This document shows positions 6,385-9,719 of a stretch of 9,719 bases of DNA, piece by piece; the stretch's first letter is position 1; each line of letters begins with the position of its first letter. The position numbers and the translations under genes are program-made. Below the pieces are notes generated by a model. That model did no database searches, was not told the origin of the DNA, and worked only from the letters and a program-made list of their open reading frames with translations. The DNA comes from JBKPHS01 sp046729975. GTDB lineage: Bacteria > Actinomycetota > Thermoleophilia > Solirubrobacterales > Thermoleophilaceae. Location: positions 1-9,719 of the forward strand of contig JBKPHS010000075.1 in assembly GCA_046729975.1 (NCBI GenBank). Direction: 5' to 3'.

Positions 6385-6467
6385 GAGCCCGGCGGCCGAG
6401 CTATCTCCAGCGGGAGACCTCTAGCTTTGCGTGCCCTCCTCGCGAAGGGTTTGCCGTGAGCAAGCTC
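6385..6467 (-). promoter_or_regulatory. Cyclic-di-GMP-I (GEMM-I) riboswitch aptamer
   Basis: Read on the minus strand, the leader of the NHL gene folds as a GEMM-I aptamer. P1 pairs GAGCUU (6467-6462) with GGGCUC (6390-6385). The core GCUCACGGCAAACC (6461-6448) aligns with V. cholerae Vc2, including G20 (here 6455) and A18 (6457). P2 is CCCUUC-GCGA-GGAGGG (6449-6434), a 6-bp stem closed by a GNRA tetraloop. Then comes ACGCAAAGC (6432-6424), whose first A of AAA (6428) matches the intercalating A47. P3 is formed by GCUA/UAGC and CUCC/GGAG. The strand CGGCCGCCGG (6398-6389) matches the GGUUACCG segment and places a C at 6391 where Vc2 has ligand-pairing C92. The G at position 20 favours c-di-GMP over cGAMP. 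No terminator with a U-run lies between aptamer and start (36 nt), so translational control is likely. Confidence 0.85.
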
Positions 6468-6488
6468 GTGTCGGGCTATCGGCAAACC
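6448..6488 (-). repeat. 9-bp inverted repeat overlapping the riboswitch core (possible competing hairpin)
   Basis: On the plus strand GGTTTGCCG (6448-6456) is perfectly complementary to CGGCAAACC (6480-6488), with a 23-nt loop. In minus-strand RNA the upstream GGUUUGCCG would pair with the aptamer core CGGCAAACC and block ligand binding. This is only relevant if the transcript begins upstream of 6488. Confidence 0.5.
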
Positions 6489-6640
6489 GGCAGCGCGCTT
6501 GACCTGATCTGGGGCGGCTCGATGAGTGGTTTACGTGTGCGGATCTCCTGGACGGATGACCTATGACCCACCGAACGGAACCGCTAGTCGTGACATGAGG
6601 GTCCCATCCTCCACCCGTTCGCGCCGCGCATCATCCGAAG
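6468..6640. other. Intergenic region expected to hold the promoter of the NHL-GGDEF/HD-GYP operon
   Basis: Together with the riboswitch this makes a 292-bp gap between two minus-strand genes. The promoter for the riboswitch transcript must lie here or in the preceding gene. No convincing -35/-10 pair is visible on the minus strand, no credible small gene is seen, and no intrinsic terminator with a T-run follows the upstream gene's stop at 6641. Confidence 0.4.
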
Positions 6641-9600
6641 TCAGCGCACCCAGAGCTGGTCAAGCAGCGGTCCGAGCTGGAGATGTTGCTGGACGTTCCC
6701 GACTCGGTCGGACACCAGCAGCACGCTGCGCCGGTTGACGAGCGGCACGATGGGTGCCGCTTGCACCACGCGCCGGTCGGCCTCGGCCCATAGCTCGTTT
6801 GCCCGAGACCCCTGCGTGGCCAGGGCCCGCTCGACGAGCGCGTCGAGCCGCGAATCGCAGAACTGCGATGGGTTGAAGGTGTGCGACCCGCGCAGCGCTC
6901 GTGGGTCGCAGCTGAAGCTCGGCGCGATGAAGTTCGACGAGGTGAGGAAGTCCGCTATCCAGCCGGCGTACCCGGCTTGGACCGCGTTGCGCGGGTCGAG
7001 GATGAACGTGAAGTAGCGCGTGAGATCGGGCTGGAAGCGGGCTCGTGCGCGGTAGCCCAGCCGCCTGAGCACCTGCGCCGCGTAGCGGACGAGGTCCTCA
7101 CTCCACCCGATGCCGCCCCAGAGGTCGATGCGTGCCCCTGCGGTACCGGACTCCGCAACCAGCTCTCGCGCGCGCGAGAGATCGGAACCGGTCCAGACGC
7201 CGGCCGCGGACGGCTCGCTTGTGTAGGGACACACGGGCTCGTAGCCGGGCAGACCCGGTGGCACGATCTGACAGGTCAGCTCTCCCAATCGGGTGCCGAG
7301 GAGCGCAACGACGCGGCGCCGGTCCACGGCAAGGTTGAACGCCCGGCGGACGCGGATGTCGTCGAAGGGCGGCCTGCGGACGTTCAGGAAGATGTACTCC
7401 GTGTGCGGTTTCGCGGCGCTGTGGAGATGGCTGGCATCGGCCACGGCAAGCGCGCGGAGGTCTCTGAGCGCGAGATCCTCGGCCGAGCCGCCCGCCACCT
7501 GCACGATGTCCGCGCGTCCGCGGCGCACCGCGCTGACCGCCGTGCGCCGGTGCCGCATCATCGAGAAGGCGATCTTGTCGGGGAAGCCATCCGGTCGCGC
7601 GTCCTCCGACCACGAGCGGAAGTGCGGATTGCGGCTGAGCCGCCCTCCGCGCTTGGGGTCGAACGCATCGATCCGGTACGGGCCGGTGCCAGGAAGCGGG
7701 CGTCCTCGCGCGTAGCGCATCGGCGCGCCCTCCGGGACGACGTACGCCAGCGGGATGGTGAGCTTGTGAGGGAACTGTGGTTCCGGCTCGCGAAGGTGGA
7801 TGGTGATCGTCCGGGCGCGCCCGTCGGTCTCGATCCCCTTTCTGAGGTCGCACCCGCGGCGGTCGCAGGTGTCCACGCCGACGATGCCCGCGAAGAAGGG
7901 CGGAACATCCGGACCTGCCAGGCGGAGCATCCGCTCGATAGACGCGCGGAAGTCCTCCGGGCGGACCTCCGAGCCGTTCGAGAAACGAAGGCCCCGGCGG
8001 AGCTGGAAAACATAGGTCCGCCCATCGTCGACCGGCTCGGGTACGCCCGTCGCAAGGTTGCCGACCAGCGCGGCTCCCGCGGTCCCGGCGACTCGTCGAT
8101 AGGCGAGGAGGCCGTCGTATGCCAGTGAGATCACGGCCCAGTCGCCACCGACATACGAGGCGGCCGGGTCGGCCGCCTCGAACGCGGGCGCCTCGTATCT
8201 GAGCGTCCCGCCGCGATGACTCGTGCGCGGCGCGAGGGCGCTCGTCCACACCGATCCGTCGGCGACCACCAGGCCGGCGGGGCTGCTGCGCACGTCGACC
8301 CGGCGATCCACGCGCCGCGTCTCGGGGTCGATCCGCGCGATCATCCCGCGACGGGCATCGGCGACCCAGATCCCGCCGGCACCGGCGGCGATGTCGACCG
8401 GGCTACCGCCAACGCCGATCATGTCGGTCACGGTGTTCGTCCGGGGGTCGATTCGCGACACGGTCCCATCCGCGCGGTTGGCCACCCAGACGGCGCCCTC
8501 CCCCACGGCGACGGCCGCCGGACCGTTGCCGACGCCTATCACGTCGAGCGCCGCACCTGTGCGCGCCTCCAGTCGCGTCACGACCCCGGCGTCCTCGGCG
8601 GCGACCCACACGGCTCCCCCGCCGGCGGCCAGCGCCGCCGGACCGCCCTGCAGCGGAATCTGGCGTACGGCGCCGGCCCGCCTCAGGTCGATGCGGTCGA
8701 TGCGGCCGTCGACGGACGATGCCACCCAGACCGCACCGGCCGTCGCGACAACAGCACGCGGGCTGTTGCCGACCGTGAACGGCCGCAGGACGCGATTAGT
8801 CGCCGGATCGATCTGAGCGACGCGGCGGTGCTGGCCGTCGGCCACCCACAGCGAGCCGGCGCCATAGGCCAGCGCGGTGGGCTCGCCGGCGATGTCGATC
8901 GTGGTGACCTGCTCTCCGCGGTCGATGCGCGAGACGGTGCCCGCCGCCGCGCTCGCGACCCACACCGATCCGTCGCCCGCTGCCAGAGGGCCGGGTCCGG
9001 GACCGACCGCATACTGCGCAGTGATGCGGCCGTCGGCGGAGTCGATTACGCCCACCGCGTCGGCGTCGATCTGCTCCAGGCCGTCGGCCGCGCCGAGCCG
9101 GCCGACGACGAATGCGACGAATGCGACGCACGCGATGGCCACGAGCACCAGGGCCACTACGAGGGCGCGCCTGCTCGGAGCGGCACGAGCCGCCGCCACG
9201 GTCGCGGTCGCATGCGGCGCCCGCCGCTCGTGGGCAGCGGGCACGAGCGATGGATCCTGTTGCAATATCGCCTCATGGAGGCGCCGTAACTCCGGCCCGG
9301 GCTCGACGCCGATCTCGCCGACGAGCAGCTCGCGCGCGTAACGGTAAGCCTCAAGCGCTTCGGCCTGGCGGCCGCAGCGGTAGAGCGCGAGCATCCGTTG
9401 CGCGTGAAGGCGCTCCCGGAGGGGGTGCTGCGCGACCAGCTCGTCGAGTTCACCGACCACCTGTTGGTGCTGGCCGGCGGCGAGCGCGTCATCGATGGCG
9501 AGCTCACGGGCGCGGAGCCAGAGCTCCTCGAGGCGGCGGATCTCGGCCGCCGCGAACGGCTCGTCGGCCAGGTCATCGAGCGGTGAGCCGCGCCACAGCG

Positions 9601-9719
9601 AGAGAGCCTCGCGCGCGGCACCATTCGCCGCCTCTCTTTCCCCGGCGGCAACCGCCACGAGGCGCTCGAAGCGCAGCGCATCGACGTGGTCCGCGGGCAA
9701 CCGCAGCTCGTAGCCACGG
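6641..9719 (-). CDS. SARP/BTAD regulator - TM - beta-propeller - family 5 solute-binding fusion protein (N-terminus outside window)
   Basis: At least 1,025 residues are open to the window edge. The in-frame TTG at 9700 is not a convincing start: the codons before it read RGYELRL and join smoothly to PADHVDALRFERL, the usual winged-helix/BTAD junction of SARP/AfsR-type regulators, so the DNA-binding domain lies beyond 9719. Numbering from 9700, residues 4-150 are the helical BTAD domain (SLWRGSPLDDL, then LALYRCGRQAEALEAYR). Residues 179-200 are one transmembrane helix after Arg-rich residues. Residues 208-488 are a YVTN-like propeller with W(V/T) strands at 247, 285, 325, 365, 405, 445 and 485. 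Residues 495-1019 are a family 5 solute-binding domain: FQLRRGLRFSNGSEVRPEDF, GTGPYRI (671-677), and FDDIRVRRAFNLAVDR. Topology predicts DNA binding inside and ligand binding outside. Peptides or other small solutes are possible ligands. No transporter genes are in view. Confidence 0.85.
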   Translation of the reverse strand, partial: RGYELRLPADHVDALRFERLVAVAAGEREAANGAAREALSLWRGSPLDDLADEPFAAAEIRRLEELWLRARELAIDDALAAGQHQQVVGELDELVAQHPLRERLHAQRMLALYRCGRQAEALEAYRYARELLVGEIGVEPGPELRRLHEAILQQDPSLVPAAHERRAPHATATVAAARAAPSRRALVVALVLVAIACVAFVAFVVGRLGAADGLEQIDADAVGVIDSADGRITAQYAVGPGPGPLAAGDGSVWVASAAAGTVSRIDRGEQVTTIDIAGEPTALAYGAGSLWVADGQHRRVAQIDPATNRVLRPFTVGNSPRAVVATAGAVWVASSVDGRIDRIDLRRAGAVRQIPLQGGPAALAAGGGAVWVAAEDAGVVTRLEARTGAALDVIGVGNGPAAVAVGEGAVWVANRADGTVSRIDPRTNTVTDMIGVGGSPVDIAAGAGGIWVADARRGMIARIDPETRRVDRRVDVRSSPAGLVVADGSVWTSALAPRTSHRGGTLRYEAPAFEAADPAASYVGGDWAVISLAYDGLLAYRRVAGTAGAALVGNLATGVPEPVDDGRTYVFQLRRGLRFSNGSEVRPEDFRASIERMLRLAGPDVPPFFAGIVGVDTCDRRGCDLRKGIETDGRARTITIHLREPEPQFPHKLTIPLAYVVPEGAPMRYARGRPLPGTGPYRIDAFDPKRGGRLSRNPHFRSWSEDARPDGFPDKIAFSMMRHRRTAVSAVRRGRADIVQVAGGSAEDLALRDLRALAVADASHLHSAAKPHTEYIFLNVRRPPFDDIRVRRAFNLAVDRRRVVALLGTRLGELTCQIVPPGLPGYEPVCPYTSEPSAAGVWTGSDLSRARELVAESGTAGARIDLWGGIGWSEDLVRYAAQVLRRLGYRARARFQPDLTRYFTFILDPRNAVQAGYAGWIADFLTSSNFIAPSFSCDPRALRGSHTFNPSQFCDSRLDALVERALATQGSRANELWAEADRRVVQAAPIVPLVNRRSVLLVSDRVGNVQQHLQLGPLLDQLWVR
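8237..9079 (-). repeat. Seven in-frame ~120-bp repeats encoding propeller blades of the fusion protein
   Basis: The hallmark (S/A/G)-x-(V/L/I)-W-(V/T)-(A/S) recurs seven times; the first spacing is 38 codons and the other five are exactly 40. Most blades also have a RIDPxTxxV strand and a GxxPxxxAxGxG turn. Seven units fit one closed seven-blade propeller. Confidence 0.8.

Noticed and set aside
4807..6459. Long plus-strand open frame (550 codons) opposite the NHL gene
   Set aside because: It is rich in Arg/Ala/Gly with no recognisable domain and mirrors the codon pattern of the minus-strand NHL gene, whose signal peptide and exact repeats are real. A typical GC-rich antisense shadow.
6499..6504. 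TTGACC on the plus strand resembling a -35 box
   Set aside because: No -10 partner at the right spacing and no plus-strand gene downstream; the flanking genes are all on the minus strand.
6556..6568. Direct repeat ATGACC-T-ATGACC in the intergenic region
   Set aside because: Only 6 bp per copy and not placed against a recognisable promoter; likely chance.

Overview
This is a GC-rich window with short intergenic gaps and many GTG starts. It most resembles an actinobacterium, and my best guess is class Thermoleophilia (Solirubrobacterales/Gaiellales-like). That guess rests on domain style: a SARP/BTAD regulator fused to a membrane-tethered propeller and solute-binding protein, a secreted AGTG/GDGGPA-type NHL protein with a basic actinobacterial C-terminal domain, and a membrane GGDEF/HD-GYP enzyme. 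It has not been tested by any search.

Left block (1-2715, + strand). The tail of an HxlR-type regulator is followed by a 210-bp gap holding a dyad element and a short opposite-strand remnant that looks like an arginase-family C-terminus. Three co-directional genes follow: a DUF1989 (urea carboxylase-associated family) protein, a ureohydrolase (arginase/agmatinase/guanidinase superfamily) and a carbon-nitrogen hydrolase of the nitrilase superfamily. Together they look like a catabolic operon for a guanidino or amide compound that releases urea or ammonia. The nitrilase 5' end contains in-frame TAG codons where the family has coding sequence, so the gene is either damaged or translated only from an internal start.

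Middle block (2786-6640, - strand). A two-gene operon is transcribed leftwards: a secreted six-repeat NHL protein, then, through a GTGA stop/start overlap, a membrane protein with tandem GGDEF and HD-GYP domains (c-di-GMP synthesis and degradation). Upstream of the NHL gene the transcript carries a clear cyclic-di-GMP-I (GEMM-I) riboswitch aptamer, with the GGCAAACC and ACGCAAAGC cores and a GNRA-capped hairpin. The operon therefore appears to be controlled by the second messenger its own product makes and destroys. A 9-nt segment upstream is perfectly complementary to the aptamer core and could form a competing fold.

Right block (6641-9719, - strand, cut by the window edge). One very long protein joins a cytoplasmic SARP/BTAD regulatory part, a single transmembrane helix, a seven-blade propeller of about 40-residue repeats and a complete family-5 (oligopeptide-type) solute-binding domain. 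This layout suggests a one-component transmembrane sensor-regulator.

The most notable points are the self-referential c-di-GMP riboswitch operon and the SARP-TM-propeller-SBP fusion.
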